Positions 49,726-58,392 of a stretch of 64,000 nt of DNA are shown here, piece by piece. The position numbers and the translations under genes are program-made. The DNA comes from Sphingomonas sp. R-74633. GTDB lineage: Bacteria; Pseudomonadota; Alphaproteobacteria; Sphingomonadales; Sphingomonadaceae. Within the stretch, counting starts at the first letter, position 1; every line of letters begins with the position of its first letter. The DNA lies in the NCBI RefSeq assembly GCF_013416555.1, contig NZ_JACCFG010000002.1, forward strand, positions 248,001 to 312,000, written 5' to 3'. The notes beneath the pieces were generated by a model. That model made no database searches. It was not told where the DNA came from and was given only the letters and a program-made list of their open reading frames with translations.

Positions 49726-51957
49726 ATGAATTACCGTCCGTTGCTGCTCGGCGCCTCGGCGCTGGCCCTGGTCTGGAGCGGCGCCGCCGCAGCGCAGACC
49801 GCCACCCCGGCGCAGGATGCGTCCGCGACTTCCGATCAGGAAAAGACGGAAGACGGCGAGATCGTCGTCACCGCGCAGCGCCGTAACGAAAACCTGATGA
49901 CCACCGCGGTCTCGGCTTCGGTGCTGTCGGGTACGCAGCTCGACAACAAGGGCGTCACCAATGTCGACGCGCTGCAGTTCGCGATGCCCAGCGTCGTCGT
50001 GAACAATTTCGGCCAGGGCAACGACTTCAACGTCCGCGGCATCGGCAAGGCCGAGCACAACACGCAGACCACGACCGGCGTGATCACCTATCGCGATGGC
50101 GTTCCGACCTTCCCGGGTTACGTGCAGGGCGAGCCCTATTACGACATCGGCAACATCCAGGTGCTGCGCGGCCCGCAGGGTACGATCGTCGGCCAGAACG
50201 CCACCGGCGGCGCGGTGTTCGTCAACACCAATGACCCGATCATCGGCGGCGGCATCCACGGCTATTTCAACCTGAACTACGGCAACTACAACGAAGCCGG
50301 CTTCCAGGGTGCGGTGAACCTGCCGCTCAGCGACACCTTTGCCGCACGCGTCGCGCTCTACGCCTCGCGCCGCGACACCTTCTACAACATCACCGGCGCC
50401 GGCGGCGCGGCCTATCCCTTCGACAAGGGTAACCAGGGCATCATGGCCGGTCGCATCAGCTTCCTGTGGAAGCCGACCGATCGCCTGTCGATCCTGTGGA
50501 AGACCGATGCCGGCCATCTCGACATGGGCGCCTATCCGGCCACGCCGGTCGCCAATTATTTCGAGACGCTCCCCGGCACCTCGACGCCGAACCCGAACCA
50601 CCGCGATCTGTTCGACGTGCAGTTCAACACGCCCCAGGCGGCGCGCGACGAGTTCGTCCGCTCGACGCTCAAGGCCGAATATGAGCTGGCCGGCGGCGTG
50701 AAGCTGCGCTCGGTCTCGAGCTATCAATGGGCCAACACGATGTACCGCGCGGACCTTGACGGCACCGCGACCGGCGTCAGCACCTTCTACGACAGCGTCG
50801 ACGAGCAGCAGGTCACCACCGAACTCAACCTGATCTCGCCCGATCACAACCGCGTCACCTGGCTGCTCGGCGCATTCGGACTGTGGAACGACTATTATTT
50901 CCGCAAGCCGTACCAGTTCGTCATCGACCTGGCTTATCCGTTCAACCTGCCGGCGGCGCAGTACAAGCTGCAGGGCACCAACCCGACCCGCTCGCTGGCG
51001 GCATTCGGCCAGATCGGTTTCGCGATCACCCCGAACCTGAAGCTCGACGCGGGCATCCGTTACACGGCAAGCCAGTCGACCAACCATGTCGATGTGCTCC
51101 AGTACGGCACCTATATCCGCGCCGACCAGACGGTGAAGTCCGACAATGTCTCGTACAAGGTCTCGCTCGGTTGGAAGGTCAGCAAGGACCACTATCTCTA
51201 CGGCTTCGTCGCCACCGGCTTCCGACCGGGCGGCCTCAACGTACCGGTCGGCCTGGGCCTGCCCGCGCCGTTCGAGCCCGAGGAAGTGACGTCGTTCGAA
51301 GGCGGCTGGAAGGCGAACTGGGCGGGCGGCAAGGTCCGCACGACGATCACTGGCTTCTATAACGACTATAAGAACTTCCAGGTCATCATCGGCTACCCGA
51401 CCTTCCCGACCTTCGGGATCGAGCTGAACGTGCCCGACAAGACCAAGATCTATGGCTTCGAGGCGGAGACCGAGTTCCACTTCGGCGGGCTGCAGCTCGA
51501 TGCGGGCATCAACGTGCTCCACACCGAGCTCGGCACCTTCTACGCCACCGACCCGCGCGCCGCGAGCGTGCTGCCGTGCAGCCCGACCGCGGGCCCGGTC
51601 AGCGTCTCGTGCATCAACCTGGCGGGCCGCCGCCAGACCTATGCGCCGAACCTGACCTTCAACCTGGGGGCACAGTACGAGGCCGAGCTCGGCAATGGCG
51701 ACAAGATCATCCCGCGGGTGAACTTCGGCCATGTCGGCGACCAGTGGGCGACGCTATTCGAGAACACCGCGCGCGGCGATCATCTCGAGGCACGCAACGT
51801 GCTCAACGCGCAGCTCGCCTTCCAGCACAAGAGCTGGACGATCACGGCGTACGGCACCAACCTGACCGACCAGCATTATCCGGCGGCGATGAACAGCGGC
51901 CTCTACTTCGCGGGTCCGCCGCGCCAGTACGGCGTCAAGCTGCTCAAGGTCTTCTGA
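49726..51957 (+). CDS. TonB-dependent receptor (first of two in the catabolic island)
   Basis: The 743-residue protein has a signal peptide (LLLGASALALVWSGAAAAQ), a TonB box (EIVVTAQRR), a plug (ALQFAMPSVVVNNFGQGNDFNVRGIGK; IQVLRGPQGTIVGQNATGGAVFVNT) and a long barrel ending VKLLKVF. The QVLRGPQGT...GG pattern is general for organic-substrate receptors of sphingomonads. No siderophore signature is seen. ATG at 49726 has GGGAGG in front. It is followed by its own terminator and then an acyl-CoA synthetase gene, which suggests import of a carboxylic or ester compound. Confidence 0.9.
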   Translation: MNYRPLLLGASALALVWSGAAAAQTATPAQDASATSDQEKTEDGEIVVTAQRRNENLMTTAVSASVLSGTQLDNKGVTNVDALQFAMPSVVVNNFGQGNDFNVRGIGKAEHNTQTTTGVITYRDGVPTFPGYVQGEPYYDIGNIQVLRGPQGTIVGQNATGGAVFVNTNDPIIGGGIHGYFNLNYGNYNEAGFQGAVNLPLSDTFAARVALYASRRDTFYNITGAGGAAYPFDKGNQGIMAGRISFLWKPTDRLSILWKTDAGHLDMGAYPATPVANYFETLPGTSTPNPNHRDLFDVQFNTPQAARDEFVRSTLKAEYELAGGVKLRSVSSYQWANTMYRADLDGTATGVSTFYDSVDEQQVTTELNLISPDHNRVTWLLGAFGLWNDYYFRKPYQFVIDLAYPFNLPAAQYKLQGTNPTRSLAAFGQIGFAITPNLKLDAGIRYTASQSTNHVDVLQYGTYIRADQTVKSDNVSYKVSLGWKVSKDHYLYGFVATGFRPGGLNVPVGLGLPAPFEPEEVTSFEGGWKANWAGGKVRTTITGFYNDYKNFQVIIGYPTFPTFGIELNVPDKTKIYGFEAETEFHFGGLQLDAGINVLHTELGTFYATDPRAASVLPCSPTAGPVSVSCINLAGRRQTYAPNLTFNLGAQYEAELGNGDKIIPRVNFGHVGDQWATLFENTARGDHLEARNVLNAQLAFQHKSWTITAYGTNLTDQHYPAAMNSGLYFAGPPRQYGVKLLKVF

Positions 51958-51967
51958 TTTCCCACCT

Positions 51968-52004
51968 GGCCGCCGGCAGACTCCCTCTCCGGCGGCCTTT
52001 CCTT
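51968..52004 (+). terminator. Intrinsic terminator after the TonB receptor
   Basis: GGCCGCCGG and CCGGCGGCC form a nine-base-pair stem, followed by TTTCCTTT. It lies between the receptor and the acyl-CoA synthetase gene. Confidence 0.85.
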
Positions 52005-52027
52005 TCCCCCTGCCCGCGCAAGGTCCC

Positions 52028-53626
52028 ATGCAGCCCTACGGCCTGACTATAGACAAGTTTCTCGATCACGCCGCCAAGTGGTTCCAGGACTGCGAAGTGG
52101 TCGAGGCGGACGCCGGGCAGATCGTCAAGCGGACGACCTACGCGGCACTGCGCGCGCGCAGCAACCAGCTTTCCGGTGCGCTCGCCGCGCTGGGCCTGGT
52201 CGAGGGCGACCGGGTCGGCACGCTGGCCTGGAACACGATCCACCATTTCGAGATCTATTACGCCGCGATGGGCATGGGGCTGGTCTGCCACACGCTCAAC
52301 CCGCGGCTGACCGCGGCGCACCTCGCAGCGATGGTCAACGAGGCCGAGAACCGCGTGCTCGCGGTCGCGGTCGACCTGCTGCCGCTCGCCCGCGAGGTGA
52401 TCGCGCAGTGCCCAACGATCGAGCATGTCGTCGTGCTCGATTCGGACAGTTTCGATACGGAGCCTCTCGGGTCGCACCGGGCACGTATCTGGGGCCATGA
52501 TGCGCTGCTCGAAGCGCACGGCGCCCCAGCCCTGTGGGGAGCGTTCGACGAGAACCTCCCCGCAGGCCTTTGCTACACCTCGGGCACGACCGGCAGCCCA
52601 AAGGGCGTGGTCTATACCCACCGCTCCAACTACATCCACACGCTGCGCGCGCTGCAGGCCGATGCCGTGGCGATCACTGCGCGCGACACCCTGCTGCTCG
52701 GCGTGCCGATGTTCCACGCCAATGGCTGGGGCATGCCCTTCGCCGCGCCCGCGGCCGGCACCAAGCTGGTGCTGCCGGGGCGGACGCTTGACGGGCCGAG
52801 CCTGGCCGGACTGATCCGCGAGGAAGGCGTGACCGTTGCGGTCGGCGTTCAGACCGTGTGGTTGACGCTCGCCGACCAGGCCGAGGCCAGCGGCGAGACC
52901 TTCCCGACGCTCGAGCGCGTGCTGATCGGCGGATCGAGCTGCCCCGACGCGCTGCTCCGGCGGCTCGAGGAGAAGCTCGGCGCCAAGGTGCAGACGAGCT
53001 GGGGCATGACCGAGCTCTCGCCGATCGGCACCGTCGCGCCGCGCGACCTGCCTGCGGACGCGACACCCGCTTCGGGCCGGCCGATCATGGGCCTCGACCT
53101 CAAGCTCACCGATGCCGAGGGCAACACTCTGGTGCCGCAGCGCGGCGTGCTCGGCCATCTGAAGGTCAAGGGGCATAGCGTGATCGAGCGCTATTTCCGC
53201 GCATCTGAGACCGCGCTGGACGCCGAGGGCTATTTCGACACCGGCGACCTGGCGATGATCGACACCGCCGGTAACCTGACGATCTGCGGGCGCGCCAAGG
53301 ACCTGATCAAGTCGGGCGGCGAGTGGATCAACCCGAACGAGATCGAGGCGATCGTCGGTACGCATCCTGCCGTCCGCCATGTCGCGGTGATCGCGCGAGC
53401 CGATACCAAATGGGGCGAGCGGCCGGTGCTGATCGTCGAGAGCCAGGGGCAGGACCCACGCACGCTGCTCGAGATGCTGCGCGGCAAGGTCGCCGATTGG
53501 TGGATCCCGAACGAAGTCGCCGAAGTGCGGGCGATGCCGCTCGCTGCCTCGGGCAAGATCGACAAGAAGCGCCTGCGCGACGATTACGCCGAAGGGCGGA
53601 TCGCGGCGAGCAAGGTGGCCAAATAA
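52028..53626 (+). CDS. Acyl-CoA synthetase (AMP-forming)
   Basis: The 532-residue protein is an adenylate-forming ligase: P-loop YTSGTTGSPKGVVYTHRSN, then GVPMFHANGWGMPFAAP, the substrate side SSCPDALLRRLEEKLG with WGMTELSP, and YFDTGDLAMID and KDLIKSGGEWINPNEIE. The last motif is near the C-terminal lysine region (GKIDKKRLR). Such enzymes activate medium to long-chain fatty acids or aryl/alkyl acids as CoA thioesters; the exact acid is not set by sequence. It is transcribed between the TonB receptor and a shared intergenic repeat. Confidence 0.93.
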   Translation: MQPYGLTIDKFLDHAAKWFQDCEVVEADAGQIVKRTTYAALRARSNQLSGALAALGLVEGDRVGTLAWNTIHHFEIYYAAMGMGLVCHTLNPRLTAAHLAAMVNEAENRVLAVAVDLLPLAREVIAQCPTIEHVVVLDSDSFDTEPLGSHRARIWGHDALLEAHGAPALWGAFDENLPAGLCYTSGTTGSPKGVVYTHRSNYIHTLRALQADAVAITARDTLLLGVPMFHANGWGMPFAAPAAGTKLVLPGRTLDGPSLAGLIREEGVTVAVGVQTVWLTLADQAEASGETFPTLERVLIGGSSCPDALLRRLEEKLGAKVQTSWGMTELSPIGTVAPRDLPADATPASGRPIMGLDLKLTDAEGNTLVPQRGVLGHLKVKGHSVIERYFRASETALDAEGYFDTGDLAMIDTAGNLTICGRAKDLIKSGGEWINPNEIEAIVGTHPAVRHVAVIARADTKWGERPVLIVESQGQDPRTLLEMLRGKVADWWIPNEVAEVRAMPLAASGKIDKKRLRDDYAEGRIAASKVAK

Positions 53627-53656
53627 CCGTCATCCCGGCTTTCGCCGGGATGACGG
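53627..53656. repeat. Perfect palindromic repeat CCGTCATCCCGGC/GCCGGGATGACGG
   Basis: The arms are 13 bp and the loop is four bases (TTTC). It begins at the acyl-CoA synthetase stop and ends 10 bases before the convergent esterase stop (53666), so it can end both transcripts. A partly decayed copy lies at 167-193. Confidence 0.85.
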
Positions 53657-53665
53657 ATTAGAGGC

Positions 53666-55282
53666 TTAGTTACACCCAGCCGCCTTGGCCGGCAGCTTCG
53701 GCGAATTCAGCCCGACATTCCAGTTCCACGCGACGCCGGCGGCGCGGCGGCGGCAGACCACTGCTTCATACTGATCGTACATCCCCGGCATCAGCCCGGC
53801 CTCGGCCTTCGGCATGTCGGTGATGTGAAGATAGCTGCGGGTCTTGCCAAAGGCGGGCCAGGCGGCGCCGGGGTTTCCACTCTTCACGAAGCTGGTCCAA
53901 TAGCCGACCAGCGCGTCGGAGAGCGGCTGATCGGTCTCCGGCATCTTCGGCCAGAGCGGCGGCAGCGGCATGAGGTTGCCGAACACATAGGGCAGCTCGC
54001 TGGCGTGGAAGGCGTGGAGATCGCGCTCGTTCATCGCCGGATAGCCGTGATCCCAGAGATAGACATAGGCCGACTGGCCGATCGCGGCCTGCTTGCGGGC
54101 GAGCCGTTCGGTGGTCCAGCCATAGAGCGCGTCGCGGCTCGTCGCGAGGATGCTCTCCTTATAGTCAGCAGCCGGATAGAGCTTCAGGAACGCGTCGGCG
54201 AACTCGCCATATTTCTCGCGGATGCCCTTCTCATAGTCCTCAGCCGTGGCCGGAGCCTTGGGCGCCAGCACGCGCAACGAGCGGATCTCGCCCTTGTTGA
54301 AGCCGGTGAGCAGCGGCACCGGGGCCTGCTTGCGCTGGTCGAAGGCGTCGACCATCTGCGTCGGCAGCACGAGGCCATCGACCACCCCGAACGGGAAGAA
54401 GCCGAGCTTGGCGGCACTGTCGGTGAGCCTCTGCGCGTCCATGCCGCGCAAGGCACCGAGGTCGGGCGCCTGGACGCCGGCGGCGAGCATCGTGCCCATC
54501 GCCTCGGCCGAGGGCTGGCCGTACTTGCCCTTTTTCAGCTCGGGCATGGTGACCATGTACGCGCTCTGCGCGATCGCCTTGGAGAAGGTGCCGCGCGCCA
54601 GCGGCGATTCCATCAGGAACATCACGCTGAGCCCGCCGGCGGATTCGCCCGCGATCGTCACCTTGGCGGGATCGCCGCCGAACGCCGCGATATTGTGCTT
54701 CACCCAGGCGAGCGCCGCCATCTGATCGAGCAGCCCGTAATTGCCCGAGACCTTCTGCGGCGATTCGGCCGACAGCGCCGGGTGCGCCAGCCAGCCGAGT
54801 ACGCCGAGCCGGTAATTGATCGAGACGACGATCACGCCCTGCTCGGCCATCTTCTTGCCGTCGTACATCGGCTCGCGGCTCGACCCGCCCGAGAGCGCGC
54901 CGCCGTGAATCCAGAAGAACACCGGTGCCTTTTTGGCATTTGCCGGCGCCCAGATGTTGAGCGTCAGGCAATCCTCGCTCACCGGCATCGGTGCGGCGGG
55001 CGAGTAGACCGAGGTCGGCGCCTTCGCCTGGGGCTGCACGCAGGCGGGGCCGAAATCCTTGGCGGCGCGCACGCCGGTCCAGGGCTGCATCGGCGCGGGC
55101 GGACGCCAGCGCATGCCGCCGACCGGGGGCACCGCATAGGGGATGCCCTTGAACTCGCGGATCGCGCCGTCGAGCGTGCCGCTGACGCCGCCGGAGGGCG
55201 CGTTGACGACCGGTTCCTGCGCCAGCGCCGTGCCCGACAGGAGCAGGCCGGTGGCAAGGGCAGCGTGGCGAAGCAGCTTCAT
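53666..55282 (-). CDS. Exported type-B carboxylesterase
   Basis: The 538-residue protein begins with a signal peptide (HAALATGLLLSGTALAQ) and has the type-B carboxylesterase fold: FKGIPYAVPPVGGMRWRPP, SEDCLTLNIWAP, the oxyanion loop WIHGGALSGGSS and the nucleophile elbow TIAGESAGGLSVMFL (Ser at about 214). The acid (late Glu) and His (FHASELPYVFG) follow. It probably removes acyl groups from a bulky ester in the periplasm. The MFS gene precedes it and overlaps by four bases, so both come from one message. Confidence 0.92.
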   Translation of the reverse strand: MKLLRHAALATGLLLSGTALAQEPVVNAPSGGVSGTLDGAIREFKGIPYAVPPVGGMRWRPPAPMQPWTGVRAAKDFGPACVQPQAKAPTSVYSPAAPMPVSEDCLTLNIWAPANAKKAPVFFWIHGGALSGGSSREPMYDGKKMAEQGVIVVSINYRLGVLGWLAHPALSAESPQKVSGNYGLLDQMAALAWVKHNIAAFGGDPAKVTIAGESAGGLSVMFLMESPLARGTFSKAIAQSAYMVTMPELKKGKYGQPSAEAMGTMLAAGVQAPDLGALRGMDAQRLTDSAAKLGFFPFGVVDGLVLPTQMVDAFDQRKQAPVPLLTGFNKGEIRSLRVLAPKAPATAEDYEKGIREKYGEFADAFLKLYPAADYKESILATSRDALYGWTTERLARKQAAIGQSAYVYLWDHGYPAMNERDLHAFHASELPYVFGNLMPLPPLWPKMPETDQPLSDALVGYWTSFVKSGNPGAAWPAFGKTRSYLHITDMPKAEAGLMPGMYDQYEAVVCRRRAAGVAWNWNVGLNSPKLPAKAAGCN

Positions 55283-56559
55283 GCGGGCACCTTTGCGAGT
55301 TGCTCGGCGCGCAGGATGCGGGCGAGCCAGAGGAAGAGCGCGATGGCGATCAGGTAGAAGGGCGAGAGCGCGTAGAGCGCGATCTGCAGCGAATGCGCGA
55401 CGCCGCTTTCGGTCAGGTGGGTGCTCAGCCAGCCGACAAAGGTCGGGCCGAGGCCGAGGCCGATGAAGTTCATCACCAGCAGCAGCAGCGCGCCCGACAG
55501 CACACGCTGATTGGGTTGCACTTCCTCCTGCACCAGCGCGACCGAGGCGGAGAGGTAGAAATAGTTGAAGCAGTTGACGATCGTGAGCAGCACCAGCGCC
55601 AGCTGCCAGCCGGGCGACCAGACAAAGCCGACATAGAAGGGCATGGCGATGGCGAGCGAGACGGCCGGGCCGAGCGCGTAGACCAGGCGGCTGCGGCGAC
55701 TGAGGCGGTCGATCACTCGGCCCGAGATGAGCATCGCGGCGCTCATGCCGACACCGACGACAATGGCATACCAGAGCGCGATCTCGGTGAGCGTCATGCC
55801 CTTTTCGCGCATCAGGAACAGCACCGCGAAATTGCCCAGGCCATAGGTGACGAACTGCGTCGCGCCGCTGCCCAGCGCGGCGAGCATCAGCACCGGATGC
55901 GTGAAGAACATGCCGACCGTACCCCAGAAGGGCGCCTTGGCCGCGGGGGCCGGTGCGGCCGTGGCCAGGTCGGTCGCGCCGCGCTTCGGCTCGCGAATGA
56001 TCAGCCGCACGGCGATTGCCGCGAAGATGCCGACCACGCCGATCGCGACAAAGGCGTCGCGCCAGTCGAACATCGACGCGATCGTCGCGCCGAAGGCGAT
56101 GCCCAGCGCCGCGCCGATCGGCGGGCCCAGGTTGAAGATGCCGAACGCAGTGCCGCGCTCGCCCGGGCGGAAGGTGTCGGTGATGATCGCATAGCTGGGT
56201 GGCACGCCGCCGGCCTCGCCGAAGCCCACCGTCATGCGCGCGACGACGAGCTGGGTGTAGCTGGTCGCGAGGCCGCAGGCGATCGTCGCGCCGCTCCAGA
56301 TCGCGCAGGCGAGCGACAGGATCGTGACGCGGTTGGTGCGGTCGGCCAGCCAGCCGACGGGGATCGCGATGAAGCAGTAGAACATCGCGAAATAGAGCCC
56401 GCCGATCAGGCCGAGCTGCTTGTCGGTGATGTGGAGCGAATCCTGGATCGGCTTGGCAAGGATCCCGAGGAGCTGCCGATCGAGGAAGTTTAGGACATAG
56501 ACGAAGGTGAGCGTGACCAGCACGATCCAGCGACGGATGCCGCCTGCCTGAGTTTCCAC
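55279..56559 (-). CDS. MFS transporter (spinster-like group)
   Basis: The 426-residue protein has 12 membrane helices and starts at GTG 56559 (GGGAGAGGA upstream); the longer start at 56628 adds a basic tail without membrane features. Family marks are FLDRQLLGILAKPIQDSLHITDKQLGLI, then GWLADRTNR (cytoplasmic loop 2-3) and VGFGEAGGVPPSYAIITDTF. Spinster-like MFS proteins in sphingomonads often lie in catabolic clusters and probably import the product of the periplasmic esterase or glycosidase. It is the first gene of the esterase operon, behind a TetR operator. Confidence 0.88.
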   Translation of the reverse strand: METQAGGIRRWIVLVTLTFVYVLNFLDRQLLGILAKPIQDSLHITDKQLGLIGGLYFAMFYCFIAIPVGWLADRTNRVTILSLACAIWSGATIACGLATSYTQLVVARMTVGFGEAGGVPPSYAIITDTFRPGERGTAFGIFNLGPPIGAALGIAFGATIASMFDWRDAFVAIGVVGIFAAIAVRLIIREPKRGATDLATAAPAPAAKAPFWGTVGMFFTHPVLMLAALGSGATQFVTYGLGNFAVLFLMREKGMTLTEIALWYAIVVGVGMSAAMLISGRVIDRLSRRSRLVYALGPAVSLAIAMPFYVGFVWSPGWQLALVLLTIVNCFNYFYLSASVALVQEEVQPNQRVLSGALLLLVMNFIGLGLGPTFVGWLSTHLTESGVAHSLQIALYALSPFYLIAIALFLWLARILRAEQLAKVPA

Positions 56560-56630
56560 GCGCGTCCTCTCCCTGGCGGTTTTTTCCGCCTTTCTCGCAT
56601 CATGCGGGCAAGCCCGCGAGCTTGTCAACG

Positions 56631-56650
56631 CACACTATCACGCGTGTGAA
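56631..56650 (-). promoter_or_regulatory. TetR-type operator in front of the MFS/esterase operon
   Basis: On the minus strand TTCACACGCGTGATAGTGTG matches the site at 57430-57449 at 13 of 20 positions (shared TTCAC ... C-TG-TAGTG). It lies directly upstream of a TTGACA -35 (56623-56628) of the MFS gene and in the divergent gap to tetR. CACAC/GTGTG arms form a partial inverted repeat. Confidence 0.68.
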
Positions 56651-56700
56651 TATCTGCGCGAAGGCTTGACGCTGGGGCTATAGACGGGAAGGACGGAACG

Positions 56701-57381
56701 GTGACCGAGACCGCCAAGCCCGTTCGCCGCTCCCGTAAGGCGGAGCAGCGCGCCGAGACGATGGAACTGATCTACGACGCTGCCGAGGAGTTGTTCTCGC
56801 AGCACGGGCTCTATGGCGTCACCTTGAAGGACGTCGCCAAGCAGGTGGGCGTCCACCACACGCTGCTCAACTATTATTTCACCGACAAGAAGGCGCTGTT
56901 CGATGCCGTCTTCGCCCGGCGCGCGGTGGTGACCGCGGGGCGGCGGATGGATGCGCTCGATGCCTATGACAAGGCCTCGAACGGCAAGCCCACGGTGGAA
57001 GGCGCGCTCAGAGCGTTCCTCGACACCGACCTCGACACCTATATCCAGGGCGGCGAGAGCTGGAAGAACTATGCCAAGCTCGCGGCCCAGGTCGCCAATA
57101 CCCCCGCCTGGGGCGCGGACTTGATGGATGCGCATTTCGACCCCGTCGTGCTGCGCCTGATCGGGCTGCTCAAACAGGCCCTGCCCGGCTGCGCCGACGA
57201 GGATATTTTCTGGGGATATCACTTCGTTACCGGTGCCCTCACCCTGACGCTGGCGCGCACCGGGCGGATCGACAAGCTGTCGGGCGGGATCTGCCATTCG
57301 GATGACTTCGAGGCCGTGAAGCAGCGGATGGCGAGCTTCCTCGCGGCCGGTTTCCACGACATCTGCAACCGAACGAAGTGA
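56701..57381 (+). CDS. TetR-family regulator of the catabolic island
   Basis: The 226-residue protein (GTG start, AAGGA upstream) has an N-terminal basic tail, a TetR HTH (about 20-67: TMELIYDAAEELFSQHGLYGVTLKDVAKQVGVHHTLLNYYFTDKKALFDAVF) and a larger ligand domain. It stands between two operons: MFS/esterase (minus) and SDR/GH1 (plus). Matching operator-like sites in front of both suggest it controls the two together. Catabolic-type TetR regulators normally respond to a pathway compound, here unknown. Confidence 0.88.
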   Translation: MTETAKPVRRSRKAEQRAETMELIYDAAEELFSQHGLYGVTLKDVAKQVGVHHTLLNYYFTDKKALFDAVFARRAVVTAGRRMDALDAYDKASNGKPTVEGALRAFLDTDLDTYIQGGESWKNYAKLAAQVANTPAWGADLMDAHFDPVVLRLIGLLKQALPGCADEDIFWGYHFVTGALTLTLARTGRIDKLSGGICHSDDFEAVKQRMASFLAAGFHDICNRTK

Positions 57382-57429
57382 ACGCCGAAGTGGGCCAAGG
57401 TTGCACCCTTTCGGTACTGCGGACACATC

Positions 57430-57467
57430 TTCACTGACTTGCTAGTGAATAATCACGGGCGTATGCC
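57430..57467 (+). promoter_or_regulatory. Promoter and TetR-type operator of the SDR/GH1 operon
   Basis: TTCACT-GACTTGCT-AGTGAA (57430-57449) is a six-base-pair inverted repeat overlapping a -35 TTGCTA (57439-57444); a -10 TATGCC (57462-57467) follows after 17 bases. It matches the other TetR site at 56631-56650 in 13 of 20 positions. Confidence 0.72.
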
Positions 57468-57495
57468 TCCGTCGGGATCAAGTACGGAGAGTTGA

Positions 57496-58392
57496 ATGTC
57501 GTCGCTGTCGGGTCGAGTAGCCATTGTCACGGGTGCGGGCGGAGGCCTGGGGCGCTGCCACGCGCTCTACCTCGCCAGCCACGGCGCCAAAGTCGTGGTC
57601 AACGACCTGTCGCAGCCGGCAGCAGACGCCGTGGCCGCGGAAATTCGCGCTGCCGGCGGCGAAGCCATGGCGATGGCGCTCTCGGTTACCGACGAGCCCG
57701 CCGTTGCCGCGATGGTCGCCGAGACGTTGCACCTTTGGGGCCGCATCGACATCCTGGTGAACAATGCCGGCATCCTGCGCGACAAGAGCTTCGCCAAGAT
57801 GGGCATGGAGGAGTTCCGCCTGATCGTCGAAGTCCATCTGATCGGCGCGGCGATCTGCTCCAAGGCAGTGTGGGAGACGATGCGCGCGCAGAACTATGGC
57901 CGCATCGTCATGACCACTTCGTCCTCCGGCCTTTACGGCAATTTCGGCCAGGCTAATTATGGCGCCGCCAAAATGGCGCTGGTGGGCCTGATGCAGACGC
58001 TTGCGATCGAAGGCGAAAAATACGGGATCAAGGTCAACAGCCTGGCGCCAACTGCGGCGACCGGAATGACCGAAGGTGTCTTGTCCGAAGACAGCATGCG
58101 GCTGCTCGACCCGTCGCTGGTGAGCCCCGGCCTGCTGCCGCTGGTCAGCGAAGATGCGCCGACCCGCGCGATCCTGTGCGCCGGCGCCGGCCATTTCGCC
58201 GCCGCGCACATCACCCTGACCGAAGGCGTCCAGATCGGCCGGAGCGATACCGCCGGCGAGCAGCTCGCCGCGCAGTGGAGCGATGTCGTCGACCGCAGCG
58301 GCGAGATCGTCCCCGCTTATGGCTTCACCCAGGCCGAGCGCGAAGTGGCTGCCGCCACCGGCAGCGCCCCGGTTTCCGCAGCGGTGCGGTGA
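57496..58392 (+). CDS. Short-chain dehydrogenase (17-beta-HSD4/MFE-type)
   Basis: The 298-residue SDR has TGAGGGLGRCHALYLASHGAKVVVNDLS, NNAGILRDKSFAKM, SSSGLYGNFGQANYGAAK (Tyr-x3-Lys) and the C-terminal TPxxT-type region. The GGGLGR...NDL and ILRDKSF motifs are those of the dehydrogenase domain of peroxisomal-type multifunctional enzymes, which act on hydroxyacyl-CoA or steroid-like alcohols. It has no hydratase or SCP domain. It is coupled to the GH1 gene by a four-base GTGA overlap. Confidence 0.9.
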   Translation: MSSLSGRVAIVTGAGGGLGRCHALYLASHGAKVVVNDLSQPAADAVAAEIRAAGGEAMAMALSVTDEPAVAAMVAETLHLWGRIDILVNNAGILRDKSFAKMGMEEFRLIVEVHLIGAAICSKAVWETMRAQNYGRIVMTTSSSGLYGNFGQANYGAAKMALVGLMQTLAIEGEKYGIKVNSLAPTAATGMTEGVLSEDSMRLLDPSLVSPGLLPLVSEDAPTRAILCAGAGHFAAAHITLTEGVQIGRSDTAGEQLAAQWSDVVDRSGEIVPAYGFTQAEREVAAATGSAPVSAAVR

